Notes: generated from the sequence alone by a model not told the origin. A DNA stretch of 64,000 bases from Haladaptatus sp. ZSTT2 (GCF_037081775.1 NZ_JBAMHQ010000001.1:2604001-2668000), one strand, 5' to 3'. Shown: positions 17,363 through 26,593, numbered from the stretch's first letter. Numbers and translations: made by a program.

Positions 17363-17881
17363 TCAGATGTCTACGTTGAGTTCGTCCCGGAGCGCGTCGA
17401 TACGGTCGTCCATTGCTTCGACGAGCCGTGCGTTGTCCATCGCATCGAGCGGGGAACCGCACTCGGGACACTGGAAGCCAAAGTCCATTGCTTCACCGAA
17501 TTCGAAGCGAATCGAGCAGACTTCACAGAGGAAAAATTCGTTGTTTTGTTCATACTCTCGGCGCTCTTCTAACGCGCCGAGGAGGCGTTCCATCTCGCTT
17601 GCCAGATTTTCGGGGATGGCGTCGTATTCGAACGTCCAGAGGTACGTGAGCCAGCCGGAGTCTTCGTCACGAAGCCGCCGGTACGTGGCGAGGTCATTTT
17701 CGTAGAGGATAAACAGGGCGCGACGCACGTCGTTGAGTTCGAGTCCCAAATCCTCCGCCAATTCTTCGTCGGTCACTTCGCCGTCAGGCGGCGCGGCGGC
17801 GACCGGCATTCCCGTCGGTCCAACTAACTCGTGGAGATATTTTTGGATGACAGGGTCCTCGAGAAGCTCCTCAAAAGCCAT
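17363..17881 (-). CDS. tfe: Transcription factor E (TFIIE-alpha homologue)
   Basis: TFE joins the RNA polymerase, TBP and TFB at the promoter and helps open the DNA. The 172 residues have the expected layout: N-terminal winged helix (about 1-95, with TDEELAEDLGLELNDVRRALFILYEN), a charged linker helix, and a zinc ribbon with Cys119, Cys122, Cys138 and Cys141. The length is normal for archaeal TFE. The ATG at 17881 is 26-32 bases from a TTTAAAA element on the minus strand, so tfe probably has its own promoter besides reading from trm56, 47 bases upstream. Confidence 0.96.
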   Translation of the reverse strand: MAFEELLEDPVIQKYLHELVGPTGMPVAAAPPDGEVTDEELAEDLGLELNDVRRALFILYENDLATYRRLRDEDSGWLTYLWTFEYDAIPENLASEMERLLGALEERREYEQNNEFFLCEVCSIRFEFGEAMDFGFQCPECGSPLDAMDNARLVEAMDDRIDALRDELNVDI

Positions 17882-17906
17882 TACCAGAAAGTGATGCGCT
17901 CAGGAG

Positions 17907-17913
17907 TTTAAAA
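17907..17913 (-). promoter_or_regulatory. TATA-like element of tfe
   Basis: Reads TTTTAAA on the minus strand, 26-32 bases before the tfe ATG, in the gap after trm56. Confidence 0.5.
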
Positions 17914-17928
17914 CCATCGGGTGCGCGC

Positions 17929-18465
17929 TTACTCCTCTACGGGCTCTACGCGCTTGCCCGTTTTCTGTGGGATGACGCGCTTTTTCGCCCCGACCCACTC
18001 GCGGTCGAGCTCCCGCCCTTCGAACAACCGGTCTAAGAACACGGCCAGCCCGGCGACCTCCGAGTGTGGCTGATTGGTGACGCCGACGTTCCAGTCTGCG
18101 GCGTCGTACACCTCGAAGGGCACCTTCTCTGCACCGACGACGATGAGCAGTGGGTCTTCGTGGTGGGCGGCGCGAATGTCGGCTTCCACGTCTTGGACGC
18201 GCTCGCCGTACATCGTGAGGTGGACGATCTTCCCTTCCCAGTCTCGAATGACCGGGCGGTGTGAGGAGACGACATCGACCTTGTAGGGGCCGCCAAAGCG
18301 GTCGGTGATATCTTCGATGGTGTCTTTCGAACTCTCCGTATCGACGAGGATGACGCGGTCTGCGCCGAGTGCCCGGCCCGTGAGGCCGACGTGAGTCGTC
18401 ATGCGCTCGTCTCGGCCCGGGCGGTGGCCAAGGCGGAGGATGACGACTTCGGGTTCTCCCTGCAT
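17929..18465 (-). CDS. trm56: tRNA (cytidine-56 2'-O)-methyltransferase
   Basis: Archaea-specific SPOUT methyltransferase that methylates the ribose of C56 in the T loop of tRNAs, using S-adenosylmethionine. The 178 residues match the single-domain form. Family features are EVVILRLGHRPGRDERMTTH (about 5-24), the substrate-side SSHRPVIRDWEG and the SPOUT knot region LLIVVGAEKVPFEVYDAADWNVGVTNQPHSEVAGLAVFLDRL (residues about 104-145). It is the first gene of the tfe cluster, an arrangement seen in many euryarchaea. Confidence 0.95.
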   Translation of the reverse strand: MQGEPEVVILRLGHRPGRDERMTTHVGLTGRALGADRVILVDTESSKDTIEDITDRFGGPYKVDVVSSHRPVIRDWEGKIVHLTMYGERVQDVEADIRAAHHEDPLLIVVGAEKVPFEVYDAADWNVGVTNQPHSEVAGLAVFLDRLFEGRELDREWVGAKKRVIPQKTGKRVEPVEE

Positions 18466-18489
18466 AGGCGTGCAAAGCGGCGGCGACGG

Positions 18490-19311
18490 TTAGGGGGTTT
18501 CGGATTCGGTCGTTCGCGTCTCGACGCGGTGGAGAAACGTTCTGAGTTCGGTGTAGGCGGTCTCGTACTGGTCGCGAAACACCGCATGGCCCGCGTTGGG
18601 AATGTGGACGAGACGGCCAGACGCCAACGCCTCTGCGGCGGTGAGGTCGGCCGCCCGCGAGGCCGGGTCGCCGTCAGATTTGATGATGAGCGTCGGGCAC
18701 GTTATCGCCGGGAAGGCGTCTGCGGTCTCCGGGTAGCCCTCACGCGCGAGGTTGATAATGTTCGGACGACACTCCGAATTGGCGATGGCGAGGTGGCGCG
18801 CCAACTTCGGGCCGTACTGTTCGTACTCGCTTGCAATGTCTTCGACCGACCGGTCTTCCCACGCGGCCAGTTGGTCACGAACGAGATTCACGCGCTCGTC
18901 TGCGGGTCGTGCGTGCTGACCGCGCAGGTTCGCCGGGTCTTCGATGATGAGCGCGCGCGGCAGGTCGGGGTGTGTCGCGGCCGTCCACGCCGCCGTCGAC
19001 CCGCCCATCGAGTGGCCGAACAGAATCGGATTTTCGAGCGAGAGGGCGTCTATCACTCCCACGAGGTCCGTGACCCGGTCTTCAATGGCGTAGCCTGTGT
19101 CGGGCGCAGCAGACAGGCCGTGGCCGCGCGCGTCGTAGAGGATGACCTCGTACTCGTCAGCAAGGTCGTTTGCCAACCGTTCCATGCACGGGCCGTTTTC
19201 GAAAAAGCCGTGTGCCATGACGAGCGGGGGGCCGTCGCCGGTTCGGTAACACTGGATGTCGGTCCCGTTCACCGAAAGATTCGCAGTAGCCCACTCGTAG
19301 GGAAGGCGCAT
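18490..19311 (-). CDS. Alpha/beta hydrolase
   Basis: 273-residue single-domain hydrolase. The oxyanion segment is VMAHGFFENG (about 31-40), the nucleophile elbow is GHSMGG (99-104, Ser101), and the acid and His fall in SDGDPASRA and IPNAGHAVFRDQ near the C-terminus, so a complete catalytic triad is present. DARGHGLSAAP is typical of esterase and haloperoxidase-like members. The substrate cannot be read from sequence. It lies 24 bases upstream of trm56 on the same strand, with no clear functional link. Confidence 0.88.
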   Translation of the reverse strand: MRLPYEWATANLSVNGTDIQCYRTGDGPPLVMAHGFFENGPCMERLANDLADEYEVILYDARGHGLSAAPDTGYAIEDRVTDLVGVIDALSLENPILFGHSMGGSTAAWTAATHPDLPRALIIEDPANLRGQHARPADERVNLVRDQLAAWEDRSVEDIASEYEQYGPKLARHLAIANSECRPNIINLAREGYPETADAFPAITCPTLIIKSDGDPASRAADLTAAEALASGRLVHIPNAGHAVFRDQYETAYTELRTFLHRVETRTTESETP

Positions 19312-19386
19312 ACCGAGACAAGCAAGCCGGATGAGAAAAATCCCTCAGTCACGCCACGCTGGCTGTGAACAGTTCACATCTCCGGT

Positions 19387-21009
19387 TCAGTCGAACATCG
19401 CGCCGACGCCGACGCGGTCGGTTTTGCCGACGTACTCTGAGAGGAGGTAGGCGCTCAGAGCCATGAGAGTCGTCCCCACAGCGAGTGTGACCCACGGTGA
19501 CAGTGCGGTGTAGCCGCTTACGAGGAAGCCTAGCGTCCCCACCACGGCGGCGAGAATCGCGTACGGCATCTGGGTTGCGACGTGGTCTACGTGGTCGCTC
19601 GCGGCGAACATCGAACTCATCACCGTCGTGTCGCTGATTGGCGAACAGTGGTCACCGAACAGCGACCCGGTGAGGATGGCCGCGATGGCCAGCGTGAGGG
19701 TTGCATCGAGTTCGACGGCGAGCGGGACGGCGACGGGGAACAGAATCCCCATCGTCCCCCAGGAGGTTCCGATGGCGAAGCTGATGAGCGCTGCGGTGAG
19801 GAAGATGACCGCAGGGAGCAGCGGTGCGGTGATGATTCCCTCTGCGACGCGCACGACGTACGGGCCGACGCCGAGCAACTGGCTCACGTTGCCAATCGTC
19901 CACGCGAGCGAGAGAATCGCCACGGGGAACATGACCATCTTGAAGCCCTCGAAGATGGCATCGCTGACCTTGTCGAGGCCGATGCGGGCGTGCCCGACGA
20001 GGATGGTGAGCATCGTCGCACACCCGGCGAACGACGCCCAGAGGATGGCGTCCGCGGTTCCGGCTTCCTTCAGTGCGTCGGCGTAGGAGCCGAAGAACGC
20101 AGACACTGCGGCGAGACCGCTCGTGCCGGCGAGTGCGGCGTTCGTTTTTGCTGGGCCACCACCGGTCCACCAGAGGCCGACGAGGGTGACGGCAACCAGT
20201 GCGAGGATTGGTGCGGCGAAGTACCACCAGCGCGGAGTCACGTGATCCGGCGTTTCGATGTCGCTCGCTTGCGTCTCCATGAGCGGTGAGGCGTCGTCGC
20301 GCATGAGTTTGCCTTCGTTCTGTGCGCGCTCTTCTGCCTTCTTCATCGGACCGAAGTTCCAGTCGGTGAAGACGACGATATAGACGAGGATGAGCGCGAA
20401 CACGCTGTAGAAACGGAAGGGGATGGACTGGACGAACACGAGGAAGGCGTTTCGTTGAATCCCGAGTGCGTCGAACTGTTGTTGGATGAGGCCGACTTCG
20501 AAGCCGAGCCACGTCGAGACGACGGCGAGGGAGGCCATCGGTGAGGTGGTCGAATCGAGGAGGTAGGCGAGTTTCTCACGTGAGATGTTGAACTGGTCGG
20601 TGACCGGACGCATGACCGACCCAGAAATCATCGTACTCGCGTAGGAGTCGAAGAAGATGAGCGTCCCGAGGAACGCGGTTCCGGCTTTCGCCTGTCTACG
20701 CGTTTTGATTCGCTTTACGATTCCATCTGCCACCGCGCGCATCCCTCCAGAGAGGAACACCATTCCCAGCAATGCACCGACGAGGAAGGTGAACAACAGG
20801 AGCTTTGCGTTGAACGCGGAGGTGACGTTCGTCACGACGAGTTCGAGCGATTTCGCGCCCCCTGCGATTGGATTCCACCCGACGAGGATGGTCGCGCCGA
20901 GCCAGATTCCCGCGAACAGGGAGAGCAACGCCTGTCGCGAGACGAGGGTCAGCACGATTGCCAGCAACGCAGGCAGCAAACTAATCAACCCATACGTCTC
21001 TGTTGGCAT
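19387..21009 (-). CDS. NhaC-family Na+/H+ antiporter
   Basis: 540-residue membrane protein with about 12 helices. Helix features of NhaC/YfkC-type carriers are visible: SLFAGIWLGATI, FFDSYASTMISGSVMRPVTDQ (about 128-148), and SFAIGTSWGTMGILFPVAVPLA with SLFGDHCSPISDTTVMSS (about 425-465). The last segment with its acidic residue and GDHCSP is the family's most conserved block. A hydrophilic loop (about 225-265) separates two halves. It should exchange external protons for internal Na+ (related members take other substrates such as amino acids). Start at the ATG at 21009. Monocistronic. Confidence 0.9.
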   Translation of the reverse strand: MPTETYGLISLLPALLAIVLTLVSRQALLSLFAGIWLGATILVGWNPIAGGAKSLELVVTNVTSAFNAKLLLFTFLVGALLGMVFLSGGMRAVADGIVKRIKTRRQAKAGTAFLGTLIFFDSYASTMISGSVMRPVTDQFNISREKLAYLLDSTTSPMASLAVVSTWLGFEVGLIQQQFDALGIQRNAFLVFVQSIPFRFYSVFALILVYIVVFTDWNFGPMKKAEERAQNEGKLMRDDASPLMETQASDIETPDHVTPRWWYFAAPILALVAVTLVGLWWTGGGPAKTNAALAGTSGLAAVSAFFGSYADALKEAGTADAILWASFAGCATMLTILVGHARIGLDKVSDAIFEGFKMVMFPVAILSLAWTIGNVSQLLGVGPYVVRVAEGIITAPLLPAVIFLTAALISFAIGTSWGTMGILFPVAVPLAVELDATLTLAIAAILTGSLFGDHCSPISDTTVMSSMFAASDHVDHVATQMPYAILAAVVGTLGFLVSGYTALSPWVTLAVGTTLMALSAYLLSEYVGKTDRVGVGAMFD

Positions 21010-21157
21010 CGACTCAGTTGTAGTCGAATTTCACTAATAATTGTTCTGGCCCTTGGACAGTCATCCAAAAAAGCTCGATAATTGTGCGGTGCTATCTAAT
21101 CGCATGTTCTAGACAATGACCCAGAACGCCTTTGATGAGTCCCACACATTTCGGGCC

Positions 21158-22093
21158 ATGAAGCTCTCAGGCAAGCGGATTCTCGTGACCGGTGGCGCAG
21201 GGCTCATCGGCTCTCGCATGGTCGCCCAACTGCTCCCCGAAAACGAGGTCGTCGTCGCCGACAACCTCTCGAACGGGATTCGAGACAGCGTCCCCGACGA
21301 GGCGGAGTTCGTGAACGTAGACCTCGCGGACGAAGCCGCAGTCGCCGAGGTCATCACCGACGACCTGGATGCCGTGTTCCACTTCGCCGCCGCAGAGAAG
21401 TACGTGAACTCGGACGAACCGCGAAAACAGTTCGAGGTGAACGGCGAAATCACCTATAACATCTTAGAACGGATGCAGGAAGTCGGCGTCTCGAATCTGG
21501 TGTTCACCTCGTCTTCGACGGTGTACGGCGAGGCTCCCCGGCCAACGCCCGAAGACTACGCCCCACTCGAACCCATCAGCATTTACGGCGCGGCGAAACT
21601 GTCTGAAGAAAGCCTGCTCTCGGTGTTCGCCCACTCGTATGACTTCACGGTGTGGAACTTCCGCTTTGCAAACATCGTCGGCCCACGCTTCGGGCACGGC
21701 GTCGTCCCCGACTTCGTCGAGAAGTTGCAAGCGAATCCAGAGAAACTCGTCATCCTCGGCAACGGTCGCCAAGAGAAGTCCTATATGCACGTCTCCGAGT
21801 GCGTCGAAGCCATCGCACACGTGGTTGAAAACGCGGACGCGCCGATGAACTCCTACAATCTCGGGACGCGCACGACCACCTCGGTCACGACCATCGCAGA
21901 CATCGTTTCCGATGAGATGGGACTCGACCCCGAGTACGAGTACACCGGCGGCGACCGCGGCTGGACCGGCGACGTGCCGAAGATGCGCCTCTCCATCGAG
22001 AAACTCTCCGCACTCGGCTACGAGCCAACCCTGTCATCTCACGAATCCGTGCGGAAAGCCGTGAGCGAACTGCTCGACTCGCCCGACCAGTAA
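21158..22093 (+). CDS. NAD-dependent epimerase/dehydratase (extended SDR)
   Basis: 311 residues from the ATG at 21158. It has the Rossmann motif TGGAGLIGS near the N-terminus, the catalytic STVYGE with the YxxxK pair in SIYGAAKLSEE (about 145-160), and a C-terminal substrate domain. The fold class is UDP-sugar 4-epimerase / dTDP-glucose dehydratase-like, so it probably makes nucleotide sugars for surface glycans. The reaction cannot be fixed. An in-frame ATG at 21116 would add 14 residues that lie before the usual MKLSGKRILVTGGAG start and do not extend any conserved feature. Stands alone between nhaC and a convergent small gene. Confidence 0.88.
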   Translation: MKLSGKRILVTGGAGLIGSRMVAQLLPENEVVVADNLSNGIRDSVPDEAEFVNVDLADEAAVAEVITDDLDAVFHFAAAEKYVNSDEPRKQFEVNGEITYNILERMQEVGVSNLVFTSSSTVYGEAPRPTPEDYAPLEPISIYGAAKLSEESLLSVFAHSYDFTVWNFRFANIVGPRFGHGVVPDFVEKLQANPEKLVILGNGRQEKSYMHVSECVEAIAHVVENADAPMNSYNLGTRTTTSVTTIADIVSDEMGLDPEYEYTGGDRGWTGDVPKMRLSIEKLSALGYEPTLSSHESVRKAVSELLDSPDQ

Positions 22094-22116
22094 TACTGGC
22101 TCGTATTACTGACTAG

Positions 22117-22446
22117 TCACACTGTCAATGTCGTCCGTGCTTCCCCGCCGTCCATCGTTTTGAGTTCGCAGACTACGTCGTAGTCGCCGGGCGTCGGATG
22201 CTCCCATACAGCTTCGAGTTGCAGACTCTCACCCGGCGCGAGTTCCTCGGTCGTGAGCATCTGAGCGAACAGTTTTCCGTCAGACCAACGCCAGCACTCC
22301 GTGTCGCCGTCCACCACCACGAAATCTGCTTTGCCTGCGTCGCGGAAGGTGAGCGTGGCGGGTTGGTCGCCGGTGTTCGTGAGTTCGAGGACGAAGCGCA
22401 CACCTTCGCCGTCAGGGATTGCTTCGAGGCTCGTTTCGAGGGCCAT
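22117..22446 (-). CDS. BsuPI-like intracellular proteinase inhibitor domain protein
   Basis: 109 residues, one immunoglobulin-like beta domain. The pattern LELTNTGDQPATLTFRDAGKADFVV, then a Trp-rich ECWRWSDGKLFAQML and APGESLQLEAVWEHPTPGDYDVVCEL, matches the BsuPI (IPI) domain found in Bacillus intracellular proteinase inhibitor and in many haloarchaea. No signal peptide, so cytosolic. I choose the ATG at 22446; upstream in-frame codons give a non-acidic extension over the promoter. Whether it inhibits any protease here is not known. Confidence 0.8.
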   Translation of the reverse strand: MALETSLEAIPDGEGVRFVLELTNTGDQPATLTFRDAGKADFVVVDGDTECWRWSDGKLFAQMLTTEELAPGESLQLEAVWEHPTPGDYDVVCELKTMDGGEARTTLTV

Positions 22447-22533
22447 ACGAACGCAATAGAACGTCACTACCTTAGCACTGATTGAATTGGTTACAGGTTC
22501 ACGTCGCCTGCCCGCCTCCGACCTCACCTCAAC

Positions 22534-23331
22534 GTGCTTAGCGGACGGTTTTTAGACGGCGACGGCGTAGGCAGACCTGTGCAAATCGTTGGGTATCGAA
22601 CCGGCCCGGGACGCGATCCTGCCCTAGTGATAGCCGAGGAGGGGACCCTCCGCACGGAGCCGTTGGCTCCCGGCACAGAGCTCGCTTACTCCCTCGGTGA
22701 GCGCCACTGTGCGGGCGTCACCGTAGACGGCACCCACCACGCCTGCGATACCGCAAAAGCACCCTACTGTCGGCTCCACACCGACATGTGGCCGTGTGCT
22801 ATCTGCACCGGGAACTGCTCGATGCCGATCGACGCCTGCCACGAAGAACACGCCGTCTATCTCGCCGCGTTTGCGCCCGACGTGTTCAAAGTCGGCGTGA
22901 CGCGCAGTTGGCGACTCGACACCCGGTTGCGCGAACAGGGCGCAGACCGCGCGGCCCACATTCTCACCGTTTCAGACGGGCGCATCGCGCGACGCAAAGA
23001 GGCCGAGATTGCGAAGCGACTGGTCGACCGCGTGCGCGTCCCGACGAAGATTTCGGGCCTTCACCGCGGGGTTGACGAGCACGCGTGGGACGCCCTTCTC
23101 ACGGAGTTCGACGTGATAGAACAGTTCGACTTCGACTATGGCTTTTCCCTAGACTCCTCACCCATCGCAGAGACGCTCGCCACTGGAACGGTTGTTGGCA
23201 CGCAGGGGCGCGTCCTCGTGGTTCGCCACGCCGGGTCGACGTACGCGGTCGACCTGCGGGGACTGGTCGGCTACGAACTGGCGGATGGGGCGACGACCAA
23301 AGATGTCCAGTCGAGTCTGACGGCGTTCTGA
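22534..23331 (+). CDS. DUF2797 family protein (zinc-binding, GIY-YIG-like)
   Basis: 265 residues from a GTG at 22534. A cysteine-rich middle part with CAGVTVDGTHHACDTAKAPYC and WPCAICTGNCSMPIDAC (about 60-105) looks like a zinc site. It is followed by EEHAVYLAAFAPDVFKVGVT, which resembles the GIY-YIG core where the second half reads KVG(V/I)T. DUF2797 has this combination. The function is unknown; nucleic-acid binding or cutting is a guess from the fold. The next in-frame Met is far inside the cysteine region, which supports the GTG. Confidence 0.8.
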   Translation: MLSGRFLDGDGVGRPVQIVGYRTGPGRDPALVIAEEGTLRTEPLAPGTELAYSLGERHCAGVTVDGTHHACDTAKAPYCRLHTDMWPCAICTGNCSMPIDACHEEHAVYLAAFAPDVFKVGVTRSWRLDTRLREQGADRAAHILTVSDGRIARRKEAEIAKRLVDRVRVPTKISGLHRGVDEHAWDALLTEFDVIEQFDFDYGFSLDSSPIAETLATGTVVGTQGRVLVVRHAGSTYAVDLRGLVGYELADGATTKDVQSSLTAF

Positions 23332-23414
23332 AATCCCGCGACGGCGCGCGTTGAATGTCAGACTCTCACAGCGTCCCCACAACGTTTTTCCGCGGCCACT
23401 TCCAAGCCGCGACT

Positions 23415-23822
23415 ATGCCGGAAGACGAGAATCAAGAGCACGCAGATGAGCAAGTAGACGAGTCAGCCGCAGAAGAAAAATCGTTCCGCGAGCGCGTCGA
23501 AGAAATTCGCGAGAAGCGAGCCCAAGAACGAGAAGAGGGCGAGGGCGACCGAAGCCGAGAGGAGCGACTCGAAGAGGCCTTCGGCGGTGGCGGCATGGGC
23601 GGCGGCCCCGGCGGCATGGGCGGGGGCAACCCGTTCGCGCAGATGATGGGCGGCATGATGGGCGGTGGCCCCGGTGCGGCAGCCGGTGGCCGACCGGGCC
23701 GCGAGCAGGAAAACAGCCGCGCGAACGAGGAACTCATCCGCGAAGTGCGCAAAGCCCGCGACGAGATGGTCGACATCCGCCGCGAACTCGGCCGCATCGC
23801 AGACGCGCTCGAAGACCGATAA
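23415..23822 (+). CDS. Coiled-coil protein with a Gly/Met/Pro-rich middle
   Basis: 135 residues in three parts. Residues 1-60 are very acidic and charged (EEKSFRERVEEIREKRAQER), predicted helical. Residues 60-95 are low-complexity Gly/Met/Pro (GGGMGGGPGGMGGGNPF, QMMGGMMGGGPG). Residues 100-135 form a heptad-like helix (EELIREVRKARDEMVDIRRE and on to IADALEDR). I do not recognise a family. The shape suggests a self-associating adaptor. The ATG at 23415 is chosen over 23355 because the extension is not acidic. A promoter is not obvious. Confidence 0.7.
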   Translation: MPEDENQEHADEQVDESAAEEKSFRERVEEIREKRAQEREEGEGDRSREERLEEAFGGGGMGGGPGGMGGGNPFAQMMGGMMGGGPGAAAGGRPGREQENSRANEELIREVRKARDEMVDIRRELGRIADALEDR

Positions 23823-23885
23823 CTCGTTCGTCATTGCGGGCGGGTTTTCAGAAAAGTAAAGGAACGACCATCCTAATTTCTCCCC

Positions 23886-25028
23886 ATGGACTTCAGCCTC
23901 TCCGCTGAGCAACAGCAAATAAAGGACATGGTCTCCGAATTCACAGACGAGGAGATCAAGCCGATTGCGGCGGACATCGACCACGACGACGAGTTCCCCG
24001 CAGATCTCGTCTCAGAAATGGGGAAACTCGGTCTGATGGGAATGCCGTTCCCCGAAAAATACGGCGGTGCAGGCCTCGACTACCACTCCTACGCGATTGG
24101 GCTGTCTGAAATCGCCCGCGGAAGCGGTGGGGTTGGCACCATCGTCGCCGCCCACATCTCCCTCGCCGGAAACATGCTCTACGAGTTCGGCAACGAAGCA
24201 CAGAAACAGGAGTACCTGACGCCGCTCGCAGAGGGGAAAGACATGGGCGCGTTTGCCCTGTCTGAGGCACAGGCGGGCAGCGACGTGCCCGCGATGGGGA
24301 CCACCGCCGAGAAAGACGGCGACGAGTATGTCATCAACGGCAGCAAACTCTGGATTTCGAACGGCTCGGTGGCGGACACCGTGACGCTGTTCGCAAAGAC
24401 CGACCCGGACGCCGGAAACAAAGGCATCTCCTCATTTATCGTTCGTCCCGAGGAGGACGATGGCTTCTACGTCGAAAACACCGAAGATAAACTTGGCGAC
24501 AAGGGCTGTCCGACCGCGGAACTCCGCTTTGACGACCTGCGCATCCCCGAAGACCGACTGCTTGGAAACGAAGGCGAAGGCTTCGTCCAGGCGCTCAAAA
24601 CGCTTAACGGTGGGCGCATCACGATTGCCGCCCGCTCGATTGGCATCGCACAGGCCGCACTCGACGAAGCACTCGACTACGCCCAAGAACGCGAGCAGTT
24701 CGGCGGCCCAATCTCGCAGTTCCAGGCGATTCAGCACAAACTCGCGGATATGGACACCAAAATTTCTGCCGCGCGGATGCTCATGCACCTCGCCGCAGAC
24801 AAGAAGATTCGCGGCGAGAACTTCATCAAAGAGGCCGCGCAGGCGAAACTCTACGCCAGCGAAATCTCCCGCGAAGTCGCAAACGAAGGCATTCAAATCC
24901 ACGGCGGCTACGGCTACACCAAAGACTTCCCCGCAGAGCGCTTTTACCGCGACGCAAAGCTGAACGAAATCTACGAGGGCACCTCAGAGGTGCTTCGCAA
25001 CACCATCGCCGCCCAGTTGCTCAACTGA
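23886..25028 (+). CDS. Acyl-CoA dehydrogenase
   Basis: FAD enzyme that oxidises an acyl-CoA to the 2-enoyl-CoA in fatty-acid or branched-chain amino-acid breakdown. The 380 residues are the normal family length. N-terminal helical domain, then AFALSEAQAGSDVPAM (family signature 1 region, about 120-135), GSKLWISNGSVAD, RDQFGGPI-type motif (here REQFGGPISQFQAIQ) and the C-terminal IYEGTSEVLRN with the catalytic-type glutamate. Electrons would pass to ETF and then to the respiratory chain. Chain length cannot be told. It opens the plus-strand run that continues to the thiolase. Confidence 0.95.
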   Translation: MDFSLSAEQQQIKDMVSEFTDEEIKPIAADIDHDDEFPADLVSEMGKLGLMGMPFPEKYGGAGLDYHSYAIGLSEIARGSGGVGTIVAAHISLAGNMLYEFGNEAQKQEYLTPLAEGKDMGAFALSEAQAGSDVPAMGTTAEKDGDEYVINGSKLWISNGSVADTVTLFAKTDPDAGNKGISSFIVRPEEDDGFYVENTEDKLGDKGCPTAELRFDDLRIPEDRLLGNEGEGFVQALKTLNGGRITIAARSIGIAQAALDEALDYAQEREQFGGPISQFQAIQHKLADMDTKISAARMLMHLAADKKIRGENFIKEAAQAKLYASEISREVANEGIQIHGGYGYTKDFPAERFYRDAKLNEIYEGTSEVLRNTIAAQLLN

Positions 25029-25073
25029 GAGAGAACCGATACCTTCGACTGGGTTCAGCCGAATTCTTTCACA

Positions 25074-25349
25074 ATGACCGAGACGGAGCTCACCGAAAAC
25101 GAGATTACAGCCACGTATTTCGAAACCGACCACGAGCGCGTGCTGACCTTCGAGAAAGGCGGCGTCACGGCCGCGATTGCCCAGAACCGAGAAGGCTACG
25201 CCATGCTCAAGGTGCGCCCGACGGCGGACGGCGACGAGATCGAACGCTACTACGGCTTCGACATGGCGTTAGACCACGCTGCAGAACTCCTTTCGGTGTC
25301 GCCCCACGACCTGCCGATTCCAGAGGCAGCGGCCGACATGGGGATGTAG
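25074..25349 (+). CDS. Small conserved haloarchaeal protein of unknown function
   Basis: 91 residues, acidic, no membrane segment. The sequence reads as a compact alpha/beta domain: ITATYFETDHERVLTFEKGG, then AIAQNREGYAMLKVRP, ERYYGFDMALDHAAELL and SPHDLPIPEAAADMGM. I do not recognise the family. It lies 45 bases after the acyl-CoA dehydrogenase and before the thiolase, so it may belong to the same transcript; that is the only hint of a role. Confidence 0.8.
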   Translation: MTETELTENEITATYFETDHERVLTFEKGGVTAAIAQNREGYAMLKVRPTADGDEIERYYGFDMALDHAAELLSVSPHDLPIPEAAADMGM

Positions 25350-25426
25350 CGCGAACGCTCACGAGTTCTTTTCAGAATTTGGGGCGTCCGGTAGGGCTTT
25401 ATCTCGAACACGACTTATGTCAACAC

Positions 25427-26593
25427 ATGACAACCGTTCGTGTTGCAGGAGTGGGCCTGACGCCGTTTGGCGAACAGCCAGAGCGGACTGCCCGCGACCT
25501 GTTTGCTGAAGCCGGTCTCGCTGCAATCGACGACTCTGGTGTCGATTCCGGAGACATCGAAGCACTGTTTTATGGGAATTTCATGGGCGAGATGGCGGAG
25601 CATCAGGGTCACCAAGGCCCGCTGATGGCGGAAGCCGTTGGCCTCGATGTGCCCGCAACCCGCTACGAAGCCGCTTGTGCCTCCTCGGGCGTCGCCATGC
25701 GGCAAGCCGTCAGAACGCTCAGAAACGGCGAGGCCGACGTGCTCCTCGTCGGCGGCGCAGAGCGTATGAACAACCTCGGGACGGCGGGCGCGACCGAAGC
25801 TCTCGCCATCGCCGCAGACGACCTGTACGAAGTCCGCGCGGGAATGACGTTCCCCGGCGCGTACGCGCTCATGGCGCGGGCCTACTTCGACGAGTTCGGC
25901 GGCACGCGCGAAGACCTCGCGCACATCGCAGTCAAAAATCACGAAAACGCCCTCCCGAACGAGTACGCCCAGTTCAGAAGGGCGATTACAATCGAACAGG
26001 CCCTTGAGGCACCCCTGATTGCCTCCCCGCTCGGGCTGTTCGACGCCTGTCCGATCACCGACGGCGCGAGTGCCGTGGTACTCGTGAGTGAGGACTACGC
26101 GAAGAAACACGGCATCGAGGCGACCGTCGCCGTCACCGGCACTGGGCAAGGCGGCGATAAAATGGCGCTCCAAGACCGTGGCGACCTCGCCACCTCACCG
26201 GCCGCGGACAAAGCCGCAAAGCAGGCCTACGAGGATGCAGGTATTTCTGCAAAAGACGTAGACGTGGCCGAGGTACACGACTGTTTCACCATCGCAGAGG
26301 TGCTCGCCACCGAGTCGCTTGGCTTCTTCGAGCGCGGTGAGGGCATCACCGCCGCCCGCGAAGGGACGACGACGCGAACCGGTTCGCTCCCGGTCAACCT
26401 CTCGGGTGGATTGAAGGCGAAAGGCCACCCGGTCGGCGCAACCGGCACGGCGCAAATCGCGGAGATGACGAAACTCCTGCGCGGCGACCACGCTCGCAGT
26501 GATGCGATTCCGGGCGCGGACGTTGGCGTCTGTCACAACGCGGGTGGCACCGTTGGCAGTGCCGTTGTCCACGTCTTGGAGGTGGTCGAATGA
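25427..26593 (+). CDS. Thiolase-family acyl-CoA acetyltransferase (SCP-X-like)
   Basis: 388 residues from the ATG at 25427. The acyl-accepting cysteine is Cys84 in YEAACASSGVAM; the C-terminal catalytic parts are GGLKAKGHPVGATG and CHNAGGTVG. The second cysteine is therefore in the CHN form seen in non-decarboxylating SCP2/SCP-X-type thiolases of archaea. It is followed directly by a DUF35 protein (four-base overlap), the standard archaeal partner, and in several archaea this pair works with HMG-CoA synthase in the mevalonate pathway. Here it could act in that pathway or in beta-oxidation. A 5' extension of 16 codons is possible but not needed. Confidence 0.9.
   Translation: MTTVRVAGVGLTPFGEQPERTARDLFAEAGLAAIDDSGVDSGDIEALFYGNFMGEMAEHQGHQGPLMAEAVGLDVPATRYEAACASSGVAMRQAVRTLRNGEADVLLVGGAERMNNLGTAGATEALAIAADDLYEVRAGMTFPGAYALMARAYFDEFGGTREDLAHIAVKNHENALPNEYAQFRRAITIEQALEAPLIASPLGLFDACPITDGASAVVLVSEDYAKKHGIEATVAVTGTGQGGDKMALQDRGDLATSPAADKAAKQAYEDAGISAKDVDVAEVHDCFTIAEVLATESLGFFERGEGITAAREGTTTRTGSLPVNLSGGLKAKGHPVGATGTAQIAEMTKLLRGDHARSDAIPGADVGVCHNAGGTVGSAVVHVLEVVE

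Noticed and set aside
18391-19368. 325-codon plus-strand frame
   Set aside because: Antisense to the alpha/beta hydrolase, which has a complete catalytic triad.
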